Assembly (NCBI RefSeq): GCF_013409065.1
Contig: NZ_JACBZP010000001.1
Coordinates: 3,296,518 to 3,360,517, forward strand
Direction: 5' to 3'
DNA length: 64,000 nucleotides
Origin: Spelaeicoccus albus
GTDB taxonomy: Bacteria; Actinomycetota; Actinomycetes; Actinomycetales; Brevibacteriaceae
In this document: piece after piece, positions 26,385 to 35,004 of the stretch
Layout of the letters: the number at the start of each line of letters is the position of its first letter
Position numbering within the stretch: position 1 is the first letter of the stretch
Position numbers and translations under genes: made by a program
Notes under the pieces: model-generated
The model's input: the letters and a program-made list of their open reading frames with translations, nothing else
Databases searched by the model: none
What the model was told of the DNA's origin: nothing

Positions 26385-26640
26385 TAGTTGCTCCGCGTCG
26401 GCCTGGACACTCTTTGACCCGAGTTCGCGTCCAGTGCGGAACTCGAACTGGGCCAACACCGGCATTACGATCAAACTCAGCGCCGCGATTCCGATACCGA
26501 GTGCGCTGTGGCCGACGTCCGCGACCCCGGTTAATGTCAAGATCGCGTCTACTGTCACGTAGACAGCGAGAGCGAAAAAAGCAGCCCCGATCGCTCTGGC
26601 GGTCGCTTTCTCCCACCGTTCTGGGGTACGTAATCGTGAA
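26385..26640 (-). pseudogene. Cation diffusion facilitator (CDF) transporter fragment
   Basis: The minus strand reads ATARAIGAAFFALAVYVTVD, GHSALGIGIAALSLIVMPVL and RELGSKSVQADAEQLLL, then loses homology. This is a central portion of a CDF heavy-metal efflux protein: one transmembrane helix, the GIxLAALSLxVMPxLA helix and the start of the ADAxQTLL segment with its metal-binding Asp. The first helices and the rest of the protein are missing. It directly follows an ArsR-family relic on the same strand, so both are remains of one metal-resistance operon. Confidence 0.65.
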
Positions 26641-26702
26641 CCCGACGATAAGCCGAACTCAGCGGTGCAGAACCGAACGACGCTCAGCGGCCAGCCGGCG
26701 GG

Positions 26703-26910
26703 TCAATGCGCACCCTCCCCCTTTCGGCATCCGGGAACGGGACATACCACGTGCGCATTCAACGGCTGCGAGGTATCGTCCACCAACACGGTCAACGCCC
26801 GCGCCACATGCGCATCGGCGATCTCGTACCGGGTCGGTCGTCCCTCGCGCTAAGCAATTACGATTCCACAACCCTGCAATCCACTCAGGTGGTTCGACAC
26901 ATTCGATTGT
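26703..26910 (-). pseudogene. ArsR/SmtB-family regulator fragment with internal stop
   Basis: The minus-strand frame reads RQSNVSNHLSGLQGCGIVIA, an in-frame TAG, then REGRPTRYEIADAHVARAL, and ends VVCPVPGCRKGEGAH before TGA at 26703-26705. This is the recognition helix, wing and C-terminal metal-binding tail of an ArsR-type metal sensor. The N-terminal part is missing, where the DUF5134 gene now ends. The internal stop and truncation make it a pseudogene. It is the regulator that normally accompanies the neighbouring CDF transporter. Confidence 0.7.
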
Positions 26911-27516
26911 CTAATTTTCGAGCGCCATTCCGTGCATGCCTGAAGTCGGTATTCCATATTGCATTGCCACAAACATGTACGCCATTCCGATAATCATCGC
27001 GGCGAGGCTCAGCTGCAAGCCCCATCGCTTGTGGGATGTGACCGCGTCAGTCTGGTCGTTTGTACCCGTTCCCGCACCATGTAACCGAAGCAGACGGTGG
27101 GCCAGCCCCGTTGCCCATAGGGCCGCTTCGACGACCGACCATAGAGCATAGGCGAGCGTCAACGGGGCCAAGCGATACGACATCATCGCGAACATGTAAA
27201 TCATCCCGCCCAGATCGATCGCCGAGAATGTCCACGCACGCCATCCTCGCTGGCTGACGACGGCGCCGACACCGATAGCGACGACAGCGGTGGTGAGTAC
27301 AACAAAAGCCGTCACACCGGCCGCCTGGCCGAATGGCATCGTTGTGGGCCAGAACATGTCGATCATGCCGAGGGCCATCAGAATGTGGCTGAGATGCCAA
27401 ACACGACTCAGCCCGGTCAAGCTCCACGCATGGTGAACGTGAACGAGAACCACGAGCACGTATATCGCGATCCAAGACACCTGGACCCACGTGGGCATCC
27501 AAGGGTTCGGTGTCAT
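26911..27516 (-). CDS. DUF5134-family integral membrane protein
   Basis: Membrane protein of 201 aa with about seven hydrophobic helices. His- and Met-rich segments at helix ends (VLVHVHHAWSL, VWHLSHILMALGMIDMFWP and MIYMFAMMSYRLAP) are typical of DUF5134, an actinobacterial family often found near copper or respiratory genes. I chose ATG 27516 (MTPNPWMP) with AGGAAA upstream; a GTG lies 18 nt earlier. A 25-bp near-perfect palindrome 28-52 nt upstream is a likely operator. Function is unknown; metal handling is an inference from the residues. Confidence 0.8.
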   Translation of the reverse strand: MTPNPWMPTWVQVSWIAIYVLVVLVHVHHAWSLTGLSRVWHLSHILMALGMIDMFWPTTMPFGQAAGVTAFVVLTTAVVAIGVGAVVSQRGWRAWTFSAIDLGGMIYMFAMMSYRLAPLTLAYALWSVVEAALWATGLAHRLLRLHGAGTGTNDQTDAVTSHKRWGLQLSLAAMIIGMAYMFVAMQYGIPTSGMHGMALEN

Positions 27517-27543
27517 TATCGAAGTTTTCCTCACGTCGACTAA

Positions 27544-27568
27544 GGTATTCTACGATTCGTAGAATACC
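27544..27568. promoter_or_regulatory. 25-bp palindromic operator, BlaI/CopY-like
   Basis: Two perfect 12-bp arms, GGTATTCTACGA (27544-27555) and TCGTAGAATACC (27557-27568), flank one central base. Its position just upstream of the DUF5134 start suits a repressor site. The TACGA-TCGTA core is reminiscent of BlaI/MecI/CopY-type operators, and such regulators often accompany DUF5134 genes, but no BlaI gene lies in this window. Confidence 0.65.
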
Positions 27569-27663
27569 AGTACGTGATCGCCATTCTGGCCATGGTTCAT
27601 GTCGCGCGCTGAACTTGGCTATCGACCGTCACAGACGCGTGTCGTCAGCCGGAGCAGTCGTGT

Positions 27664-27957
27664 CTACTCGACGAGGTCGTGAACTGACGTGTCGAAGATC
27701 TTCGCGACGCGAGCCAATAGCTTCGGGTTGTCGGTGTAGTTATGGTCTTCGAGTTGACGGATCTTCGATTCGTTCACGCCGGCGCGTGTAGCCAATTGTC
27801 GCTGCGTGAGACCGCTGCGTATCCGGTACAACCGGATACGCCCAGCATGCGACTCGTGATGCGCACAGTCGTCCGTCGAATTCGGGTCAGCCAACGCGTG
27901 ACTCGCTTCCTCGTAGGTCTTACATATTTGCGGTCGACAATCCGCGCGAGCGCCCAA
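27664..27957 (-). CDS. XRE-family helix-turn-helix protein
   Basis: Small Cro/C1-type DNA-binding protein, 97 aa. The C-terminal two thirds are a clear helix-turn-helix domain: RIRLYRIRSGLTQRQLATRA, then GVNESKIRQLEDHNYTDNPK and LLARVAKIFDTSVHDLVE. The N-terminal part (KTYEEASHALADPNSTDD) resembles the short leader of toxin-antitoxin or phage XRE proteins. The start at TTG 27957 has no ribosome binding site, so the true start could be different or the gene partly decayed. No toxin partner was identified. Confidence 0.6.
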   Translation of the reverse strand: MGARADCRPQICKTYEEASHALADPNSTDDCAHHESHAGRIRLYRIRSGLTQRQLATRAGVNESKIRQLEDHNYTDNPKLLARVAKIFDTSVHDLVE

Positions 27958-29153
27958 TCGTCGCCAAAATGCCGCAATGCCGACCCCGAGGGAGAACTAG
28001 ATTTCTCCGTCCCTATTGCCGTTGTCCGGATATGCTCCGCGGGTCGGCTATTCGACACGCGTTACCGATGCGGTCGAGTGGGCTCGAACCCCTTAGACGT
28101 CAACCTTCTTTCCTTGCAGATATGCAAATAATGCAATCATGCACATGTGCAACATAGCAGGTGAAATCTGATGAGGAAAGAATCGACTTCCGCGTGCCGG
28201 GACGACGCAAGGCTAGCTGTTCTACCGCAAAAAGCAGCGTGAAAGCCTGAAGACGAAATATTGCGACCATGTGGCCGACCATCATCAGTGGTTCGTGGCC
28301 GCTGCGCCGTTAACATGGCGATTTTCAGGTTTAGTCCGCGCCTCGCCGATCAGATTCAGAGTATGCGCGGAACTACATCAGCGCGCTACGCGCCATCTCG
28401 TAGCCGAGGCGGCCCAGAAGACCGATGGTGCGCAAGAGGGCGATGGGCGATGGTTGTCGAACTGATGACGCCCACACATTCGAGGCGGCGACAGATGGAC
28501 ACATACGCGTTGTCTAAACGAGTGCTCACACGTGGCATTGCTAGGTTGGTGTCGGGCATCGCTCTTCGAACCGTACGACCACATGGACAACGAAGTCGCA
28601 GCGAGTTTCACCCTCCGTATGTCACATTGAGGCCCCATTAGGCGGCCCCGCGCTGCTCCTCTAGCACGTACCTGAACCTAAGTCCGGAAAGAGCAGAATG
28701 CACCTTGACTTGTGAGTCACCTCTATGGGGCGATTGTGCCCCAATGACAAAATCTCGGTGCGGCCGTGCTTCGCGGTCCCGAGTACGAACCGGATGGCTC
28801 AGCACAGTGATGGCCGACCCCGAGCAGAACGAGTTCTGCATAATAGTTCCACCGCCCGTCTTCCTATCAGAGAAACTACGACAAACCATGCCGATTACCC
28901 GCTGCCGGCGAGCACTGACGAACCTCCCCATCCCCGTCATCGGCTCGGCGTTGGTCCAGATTAAGACGACCCCTCTTACCGACTGTGGCCAAGTTGGGTA
29001 TTCGCCGGGTTCTACTAGATCTTGACCAGTCCGTCGTTCGGGTCTTGGCCGGCGAATCCTCCGCTTGGCGGCTATTGGCCCAGCGTGGCTGATTCAAGAT
29101 CGCGCCGGCTGTCCGTTGCATCGATCGCATCTTCCTCCGGTACCGACGATGCT
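27958..29153. other. Stretch without a supported gene
   Basis: About 1.2 kb with no convincing coding sequence on either strand. Several frames of 80-126 codons exist but show no domain. A minus-strand end LRFRYVLEEQRGAA (stop near 28638) and a plus-strand end SVVRVLAGESSAWRLLAQRG (stop near 29090) look protein-like and may be remains of lost genes. No structured RNA was recognised. Confidence 0.4.
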
Positions 29154-29212
29154 ACCCGCAGGCCGGCGGTTCGGCTTCAACAAATGCACGATGAAAAGCA
29201 AACCCCGGAGCA
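29154..29212 (+). repeat. 60-bp direct repeat, right copy
   Basis: Matches 23694-23753 with one substitution and one missing base. Here the repeat runs into the first codons (MKSKPRS) of a small membrane-protein gene, which then continues normally, so this is probably the original location and the left copy the derived one. Confidence 0.75.
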
Positions 29213-29499
29213 GGGTGCGCATACGGAGACCGGCATCGATCTTACGTGCCGCTGGCGGAGCATTGCCGCTTCTCACAGTCCTTGTCATCGGGGCCACTTT
29301 CTCGTGGATCGGCACCAACGCTACGCGCCAAACGCGTCCATCGTCGTCTTGGCAGCACCATTTATCGGATTCGGCATCGTCACCGGAGGCCCGCCCGGCG
29401 GCCGAGGCTGACCAACCGACAACGACGAAGCAGCCTGACAGCTATTCGGCCAAAACACGCCCCTTCAATCAGGGGGCCGTTCCAGACGTACGATCGTAG
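29191..29499 (+). pseudogene. Small membrane protein gene, probably frameshifted
   Basis: From ATG 29191 the frame encodes a basic N-terminus (MKSKPRSRVRIRR) and one hydrophobic helix (ALPLLTVLVIGATFSWIG), then a low-complexity polar tail. In another frame just downstream, SIVVLAAPFIGFGIVTGG would be a second helix. A 1-nt slip near 29325 would join them into a two-helix protein ending GGPPGGRG. The family is not recognised. No clear ribosome binding site precedes the ATG. The call as a frameshifted gene is an inference from the two hydrophobic segments. Confidence 0.4.
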
Positions 29500-29622
29500 A
29501 TCCGCTTACGGCAATCGGCTCGCCTGGTAAATCTCTCTCGGCGAGTCGCCGTGAGCGGTACCTCGAGTGCGGCCGGATCGACTAGCAATCGCGGTTGCTG
29601 CAGGATCCGCAGAGAGCTGCGA

Positions 29623-29967
29623 CTAGGGATCGCTGGGGTCTGTCTCGGCAGGTTGCAACTCGGCCTTGCCATGCTGAATCAGGACTTGCTTCTCCGGGCA
29701 TATCGGTCCGGGAACCACAACCCTCCGGCCAGATGCGAACTCGACGGTGACATCTCCCTGGATACACCCGGAATCGAGGATAACGGTCGCGCCGTATCCT
29801 GAGACCGTGAATTCGTCGTTCTCGGTCGAGACGGTCACGTCTTTCGCGCTTTCGTTGCTAAAGGTCACGTCGCCTTGGCCGCCGCACGCCGTCAACATCG
29901 TCGTCAGCGCCACAAAGATGAGCACGCTTTTTGCAAGCCAAGCTCGCGGCCTCGTCGCATCCTCCAT
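29623..29967 (-). CDS. Small secreted lipoprotein of unknown function
   Basis: A 114-aa protein with a lipoprotein signal: Arg-containing N-terminus, hydrophobic stretch SVLIFVALTTMLTAC and lipobox LTAC. The mature part is short, rich in Val, Thr and acidic residues (VTFSNESAKDVTVSTEND), with two Cys (SGCIQGD and GPICPEK) that could form a disulfide. ATG 29967 or 29970 is possible. No known domain recognised; probably anchored on the outer face of the membrane. Confidence 0.6.
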   Translation of the reverse strand: MEDATRPRAWLAKSVLIFVALTTMLTACGGQGDVTFSNESAKDVTVSTENDEFTVSGYGATVILDSGCIQGDVTVEFASGRRVVVPGPICPEKQVLIQHGKAELQPAETDPSDP

Positions 29968-30019
29968 CAAGGGTCACCTAGTCAGTCGCCGTTGACGGCA
30001 ATTGTAATCGGTCTGGCCC

Positions 30020-30823
30020 CTATTCAGGCCACGAACCGCATGGTAAATCAGGAAACCGATCATGCTCGGCCTGACGACGAGACGCCCGATAAGAACCTCC
30101 AGTACGGCTCCCCCGGTCGGATTCGAACGCCGCCACCCACACGCTGCAATTTCGGAACCGAACGTCAAGGATCGGCTTACGGCAGCCGTCTCCGAAGTTC
30201 TCCACACGTCTCTTTCTCCAAAGGCTGGCCCAGACGGAACAGCCTTCCGGTGACCCATTGTGTTTCTGCGTCGTTATTCGGGTTTTCCGGGAACCCGGAC
30301 TATTTTCGGCGTCGATCACGCTTCGCGAGCCAATTGCATCGGCCCGCGTTTCCCCCGATTTCGGAGGCGGGTCCAATATGAGTCGTAGTCCCCGGTTGCC
30401 GATTGCCGTCACGATCGCATCACCCAACACCACGCCAGCGAATGGATCGCGCATCGTTTGACGTTGCAGGTGGAACAGCACGCGACCCCCAGTCTCGTGC
30501 TGAAGCGTGTACTCGTCTTCATGCGCAGTGCCATCCAGTGCCTCCGCTAACGCCTGGCGGGCGCTTTCCATCACTTGGGAGATCCCGAGCACCTCGAATA
30601 CTTTTGGCCGACTGTATGGCTCGGCGGCTCGGGCCAGCTCGTTCCGTCGTCGCCTGCTTCGCTTGACGTCAGCTGCCGCAATCGCTTTTCGTAGTGCCTT
30701 TCGTTCAGTTTCAAGAGCGGCACAAGCTCCTGCGTACCGACTAGCAGACTCGCGTACTGCTCTCAGGTGCCTCAGGTGAGCCTCGAACCCACATTGAACA
30801 AATTTGGTTTGGGCGCTTTTCAT
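30020..30823 (-). CDS. Hypothetical protein with a coiled-coil/HTH-like N-terminal half
   Basis: A long minus-strand frame whose middle is protein-like: RHLRAVRESASRYAGACAAL with ETERKALRKAIAAADVKR, then NELARAAEPYSRPKVFEVLG. The charged helical part followed by a possible DNA-binding helix resembles small actinobacterial hypothetical proteins with an Arg-rich helix and a terminal HTH. The start is unclear: the region before about 30790 belongs to family A copy 5. The last 90 codons look non-natural, so the gene is probably altered at both ends. I assign no function. Confidence 0.35.
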   Translation of the reverse strand: MKSAQTKFVQCGFEAHLRHLRAVRESASRYAGACAALETERKALRKAIAAADVKRSRRRRNELARAAEPYSRPKVFEVLGISQVMESARQALAEALDGTAHEDEYTLQHETGGRVLFHLQRQTMRDPFAGVVLGDAIVTAIGNRGLRLILDPPPKSGETRADAIGSRSVIDAENSPGSRKTRITTQKHNGSPEGCSVWASLWRKRRVENFGDGCRKPILDVRFRNCSVWVAAFESDRGSRTGGSYRASRRQAEHDRFPDLPCGSWPE

Positions 30824-30945
30824 AAATCTATGCGGTGTGCGCAAACCCGTTATTTGCCTGCAATGGCGCGGGATCGCCGCCTTGAACCTTTTTCCTACTG
30901 AGAGCAAAAGCAGACCGTATTTCAATGAAAACGCGGAATATACGC
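30786..30945 (+). repeat. Family A dispersed repeat, copy 5
   Basis: A clear copy of about 160 bp: left block acccacattgaaca with aatttggttt, middle block tgcctgcaatggcgcggg, right block atttcaatgaaaacgcgg then aatatacgc. The sequence left of it, ctcaggtgagcctcgaaccc, is also found left of copy 7, so the repeat may extend about 20 bp further. On the reverse strand this left edge resembles a tRNA T-arm: a GTGGG and CTCAC stem around the loop TTCGAGG. Confidence 0.65.
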
Positions 30946-31125
30946 AATCGAATCGATGCGGTAGCCAAGGAGGCAGCCACGCCTCTGAGAATGTCATCTT
31001 GCGGCCGCAGCTTGGTTTTGTTGATTTATCGCTTTCGGGTGTGGGGCTAGATTCGGGGTCCGGTGCCGATGTCAAATGTGCAAGACAGAGTCGACGTTTT
31101 GGCCGGCATGATCCATCCAGAAGGG

Positions 31126-32019
31126 TTACGGGTCGAGTGGCTGTTTGTCGGTGTAGACGTTTAGCGATTCTAATAGTTCCTCGTCATGGACAAGCTCGGA
31201 TCGGCTTTCTGCGCCGAGTCTGCTGGCGACCGCTGTGGCGAGGGTCTGGGCTGTCGACACGAGTGCCGTGATGGATGGCAGTACGTGCACGCCTTGGCTA
31301 TCGATGAAAAAAGCAAAATCGGCGGTAGCCGCCATCGGCGATGCCGCGTTGTCGGTCAGGGCGATCGTCTTAAGGCCACGGCTTGTCGCTTCGTGGAATG
31401 CGCTGATCGTGTCTGACGTGTAGCGCCGCGTTGAGATTCCGACAAAGATGTCGTCCGTGTTGAAATCGCGAATTTGGTCGACGAGCGATCCGACTATCGG
31501 AGCGACTTGGTACACGTTTGGACGAACGAGGTGAAGCAAATATGTCAGGATCTGCGATACCGGTAGGCATTTTCGCAACCCCATTACATGAATATTAGGG
31601 CCTTCAGCGAGTAGCGCGACAGCACCTTCCCACGTCTGTCGGTCCAGTCGAGCGAATGTGCGCGAGAGGTTTTGTTGTTCGTGATCGACCACGGACGACA
31701 GTAGCCCTGACGTCGAGGTTTCGCCCTGATTCTGGTCGAACCGGCGAATTAGATGCGCTTGATCGTTAAAGTAGTCGCGACACAACTGGACTATAGATGG
31801 ATAGCCCTTAAGCCCGATGCTCGTTGCAAATCGAACGACGGAAGATTGATGAACTTCGGCCAGCGTTGCTGTTTCAGCGATTGTGCGAAAAGCTGTGCCC
31901 TCGGGATCAGTCAGTAGAAGCGTTGCGATACGTTTTTGCCCGGCAGCCATTTGCGGGAGTTGCTGCTGGAGCGTTGATCGCAATTCTCCGTAGCTAGTGG
32001 GGGCCGACTGTGTTTCCAT
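31126..32019 (-). CDS. MurR/RpiR-family transcriptional regulator
   Basis: Regulator of 297 aa with an N-terminal HTH_6 domain (QQQLPQMAAGQKRIATLLLT, then TATLAEVHQSSVVRFATSIG and LKGYPSIVQLCRDYF) and a C-terminal SIS domain (from about residue 125, IHVMGLRKCLPVSQILTYLL and FVGISTRRYTSDTISAFHEA). SIS domains usually bind phosphosugars or amino-sugar derivatives. ATG 32019 (METQSAPTSYG) is preferred to the longer frame. It lacks a Shine-Dalgarno; GTTGTCA and GTTGACA repeats lie just upstream. It lies immediately downstream of the aminotransferase gene and probably controls this module. Confidence 0.9.
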   Translation of the reverse strand: METQSAPTSYGELRSTLQQQLPQMAAGQKRIATLLLTDPEGTAFRTIAETATLAEVHQSSVVRFATSIGLKGYPSIVQLCRDYFNDQAHLIRRFDQNQGETSTSGLLSSVVDHEQQNLSRTFARLDRQTWEGAVALLAEGPNIHVMGLRKCLPVSQILTYLLHLVRPNVYQVAPIVGSLVDQIRDFNTDDIFVGISTRRYTSDTISAFHEATSRGLKTIALTDNAASPMAATADFAFFIDSQGVHVLPSITALVSTAQTLATAVASRLGAESRSELVHDEELLESLNVYTDKQPLDP

Positions 32020-32094
32020 ACTGTCAACTATTCCAGCTGACAACGCGAAACACGTGCCGGCCCTCTCCAACATCCGTTTGGATAGACGCCAAGG

Positions 32095-33354
32095 TCAGGC
32101 CTCGTTAGTACCCCTGACGAGGTCTCGCAAGGAGCCGTGAAGATATGCAAGTTCTTTGGCAATCCACGGCAATTCAATCGGATCGTCGCTATGAAGGCTA
32201 CGCCACCGTTCATCGATGGTCGAACCGTAGAGCAGGCTCGTCGCGACTCGTGCTCTCAAGTTAGATTCGTCATCGCCGAAGGCTGTGCCGTCAAGGACCC
32301 CGACGCCATAGCAATCGAGTAGCCTTTGAACTAGTTGCGGTCCGGTCTGTATGCCTTTTACTGCCAGCCGTGGTCGCACTGGTTCGAAGTCCGGGTACAG
32401 ATAGAAACCTGCCGTCGGGCGCCTGCACAGCGCACCGGCGCCAATAAATTCCGCATATACGGCATTTCCCACTGTTGAGTGGAGGAACCTCGCCCTGCGG
32501 ATGTGCTCGGTAACGTCGAGTGGTTCGGACAATACGTGCGCTGCAACAGCCTGCATCGGGGCGGCAAGACTCGACCAGATTTCGCTTCCAACTCCGATGA
32601 GTTGTTGCATCAGTTCCGATCCCCAGTCGGTTTTCGGAACGCGCGCAAAGCCGATACGCCATCCGCCCAGTGCCATTGATTTGCTTAATCCACTCGTCAC
32701 AATGGTGCGATCGGGCGCGACGGATAAGGGAGTTGGGGCTGCGGAATCGTAACTCAGCTCCGCGTAGATCTCGTCGGAAATGATCGCCAGGTCGTATTTG
32801 GCTGCGGTTCGACAAATTGCCTCGACATGCCCGGCGTCAGCGACGGTGCCAGTCGGATTGTCCGGAATAGTCAACAGGATAGCTCCCGGCTTGCGTCCAT
32901 CCCGGATTGCCGATTCCAAAGCCGCCTCGAGCAAGGCGGGGTCTGGTATGCCGCCGGACTCTTGAGGGATTGGTACATTGATTACGGCCTTTCCGACGAG
33001 ATCCGCTTGAGCGGCGTAACTCACCCACGATGGGCAGGGCAGCACGAGGTCCCCGTCCAGCACACTGAGCAATCCAAACAATAATGCTTTCGATCCTGGT
33101 GCAAATATGATCTGCGACGCTTCCGTCTCGTGGCCGCGGCGGCTGAACCACCCGGCAGCCGCGCTGCGAGCCTCGTTAGACCCTGCAACGGAACCGTACG
33201 AGTTAAGCGGCGCCGCGGTGGCGAGAACTTTAGCGACCGATTCCGGGACAGGAAGCCCCGCTTCGCCAAACCCGAGATGTAACACGTTTTCGCCCGCGGC
33301 CCGACGCGCTTCCATTGCCTCGTTCATTGCCAGTGTTGCAGAGTGCATCGTCAT
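32095..33354 (-). CDS. Class I/II PLP-dependent aminotransferase
   Basis: Fold-I aminotransferase of the aspartate/alanine-type group, 419 aa. The PLP lysine lies in SGLSKSMALGGWRIGFA, the cofactor-binding Asp and Tyr in AIISDEIYAELSYD, the Asn in IPDNPTGTVA, and the N-terminal glycine loop in LHLGFGEAGLPVP. A strong GGAG lies 7 nt before ATG 33354. It follows the APC permease on the same strand and precedes the RpiR regulator, so it likely acts on an imported amino acid or amine, or on the product of the divergent C45 enzyme. Confidence 0.93.
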   Translation of the reverse strand: MTMHSATLAMNEAMEARRAAGENVLHLGFGEAGLPVPESVAKVLATAAPLNSYGSVAGSNEARSAAAGWFSRRGHETEASQIIFAPGSKALLFGLLSVLDGDLVLPCPSWVSYAAQADLVGKAVINVPIPQESGGIPDPALLEAALESAIRDGRKPGAILLTIPDNPTGTVADAGHVEAICRTAAKYDLAIISDEIYAELSYDSAAPTPLSVAPDRTIVTSGLSKSMALGGWRIGFARVPKTDWGSELMQQLIGVGSEIWSSLAAPMQAVAAHVLSEPLDVTEHIRRARFLHSTVGNAVYAEFIGAGALCRRPTAGFYLYPDFEPVRPRLAVKGIQTGPQLVQRLLDCYGVGVLDGTAFGDDESNLRARVATSLLYGSTIDERWRSLHSDDPIELPWIAKELAYLHGSLRDLVRGTNEA

Positions 33355-33425
33355 ATTGGGCTCCTATGAATTGTAGAAAATACTTGAGTACGAAATCGGC
33401 TGATCATCCGTAAATGATCGTGAGG

Positions 33426-34838
33426 TTACACAACTTCTTCGGCGTTAGCTTTGTCCTTATTCTTCGCTTTTGACAGCCGCCGCTGTCGGACGACGCCGGC
33501 CGCGATGATGACGGCAGCAACGCATAGCGTCAGAATCAGTTCGTTACGGGACGAGTCGGTGAAAGCCATTCCTACGATCACGGCTAGGGTCGCTGCCAAG
33601 ACGGCGACGTCAAGGTAGGGAAACAGCCACATTTTGACGGTGAGTGAATTGCGTCGTTCCCGGCTTAGCGTCCGCCGAAACCGGAAATGCGTGACGATTA
33701 TGCATAGGTAGACTAGGACCGCCACAGCGCCGGAAGACGCGAGAAGGAATTGAAAAACAGAGGTCGTCGGGAAGAAGTAGTTAGCGACAATCGTAAATAG
33801 CCCGATACTGGATGCTGTTACGACAGCAGCGAGCGGGACTCCGTTTTTCGCGGTTCTGGCAAGCACCTGGGGGGCTTCGCCACGTTCGGCTAGCGAAAAC
33901 AGCATCCTTGAGGACGTGTAGATGCCCGAGTTCAGGCAGGAAAACACAGCCGTTAGGACGATCAAGTTCATGACCAGGCCGCCGAACGGTATGTGGAGGC
34001 TGTGCAGGACCGCCACGTAAGGGCTTTCGGTGATTTCGGTCGAGTCCCACGGCATGAGTGTGACGACCACGATCATGGAGCCGACATAGAACAGAAGGAT
34101 GCGCCACAAGACAGTTCGCATCCCGCGGCGAATCGAGCGTGCGGGGTCTTTGGCCTCGCCAGCTGCGATTGTCACGACTTCCGTACCGAAAAACGAGAAG
34201 AATACGACAAGCGCGGCTGCCAGCACTGAGCCCCATCCGTTCGGCACGAAACCTCCCTGGTGAGTGAGATTATCCAGACCGGGGGCCGCGGACCCGGGGA
34301 AGATACCAATGATTGCTGCCAGTCCGATGAACAGAAAAGCGAAAATCGCGCCGACCTTGATCATCGCGAACCAGTACTCAAACGTTCCAAACGACTCCAC
34401 CCGAGCGAAGTTGACGCCGATCAGCGCGAACATCAGCACGAGCGCGGCTAGCCACGTGGGAATTGGCGGCAGCAACGCGTGGACGATAGCTGATCCTGCG
34501 ACCGCTTCGAATCCAATCGTCACACACCACTGGTATGCATACAGCCACCCGACGCTCAAACCGGCCCACGGTCCGAGATGACGGTGAGCATAGGCGGAAA
34601 ATGAACCGGTGTTCGGCTCTGCGACGGACATCTCAGCCAGCATTTGCATCACGCAAATGACTACGACACCCACCGCGCCGTAGGCAATGAGAACTGCGGG
34701 GCCTGCTTGTGCGATAGCGCTTCCGCTACCGACGAATAGTCCAGCTCCGATAACGCCGCCAAGGGCAATCATGCCCATCTGACGATTACTGAGTGCGCCA
34801 CGCAAACCTTTGCCGCGGCCTGCACTTGTATGAGCCAC
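33426..34838 (-). CDS. Amino acid permease, APC superfamily (GABA-permease type)
   Basis: Twelve-helix amino acid/polyamine permease, 470 aa. The first helix carries the family signature GGVIGAGLFVGSGSAI; MLAEMSVAEPNTGSFSAYA and the amphipathic segment FFSFFGTEVVTIAAGEAKDP follow, typical of the AAT/GabP group. I place the start at GTG 34838, after GAGGTGG, because the longer frame to 34913 adds an unrelated N-terminus; upstream GTG codons are possible. It is first in a probable operon with the aminotransferase, and divergent from the C45 acyltransferase gene. Confidence 0.9.
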   Translation of the reverse strand: MAHTSAGRGKGLRGALSNRQMGMIALGGVIGAGLFVGSGSAIAQAGPAVLIAYGAVGVVVICVMQMLAEMSVAEPNTGSFSAYAHRHLGPWAGLSVGWLYAYQWCVTIGFEAVAGSAIVHALLPPIPTWLAALVLMFALIGVNFARVESFGTFEYWFAMIKVGAIFAFLFIGLAAIIGIFPGSAAPGLDNLTHQGGFVPNGWGSVLAAALVVFFSFFGTEVVTIAAGEAKDPARSIRRGMRTVLWRILLFYVGSMIVVVTLMPWDSTEITESPYVAVLHSLHIPFGGLVMNLIVLTAVFSCLNSGIYTSSRMLFSLAERGEAPQVLARTAKNGVPLAAVVTASSIGLFTIVANYFFPTTSVFQFLLASSGAVAVLVYLCIIVTHFRFRRTLSRERRNSLTVKMWLFPYLDVAVLAATLAVIVGMAFTDSSRNELILTLCVAAVIIAAGVVRQRRLSKAKNKDKANAEEVV

Positions 34839-34872
34839 TACGTTCACCACCTCATCATTGACAGTGTGGAAC

Positions 34873-34898
34873 CATCGGTCCGTATTCGAGTACCGATG
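34873..34898. promoter_or_regulatory. Inverted repeat in the divergent permease/C45 promoter region
   Basis: CATCGGT (34873-34879) and ACCGATG (34892-34898) are perfect 7-bp arms separated by 12 bp. The site lies between the divergent APC permease and C45 acyltransferase genes, upstream of both, so it could be the operator of the RpiR-family regulator encoded nearby. The long AT-rich stretch to its right (cattttatgtctgtg) probably holds the promoter. Confidence 0.4.
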
Positions 34899-35004
34899 CA
34901 ACTGTACTTGCATTTTATGTCTGTGTGAATGCTTGAGTTGCTTCTAGTTATGTAGGATGGTTCCGCGAGCGAACAAACATCTGGTTAGCTCTGGAGGATT
35001 CTTG

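Noticed and set aside
30105-30135. A tRNA-like 3' end on the minus strand (contains GTTCGAATCC)
   Set aside because: Only the T-loop resembles a tRNA. The bases that should form the T-stem do not pair, and no acceptor, D or anticodon arm could be built upstream.
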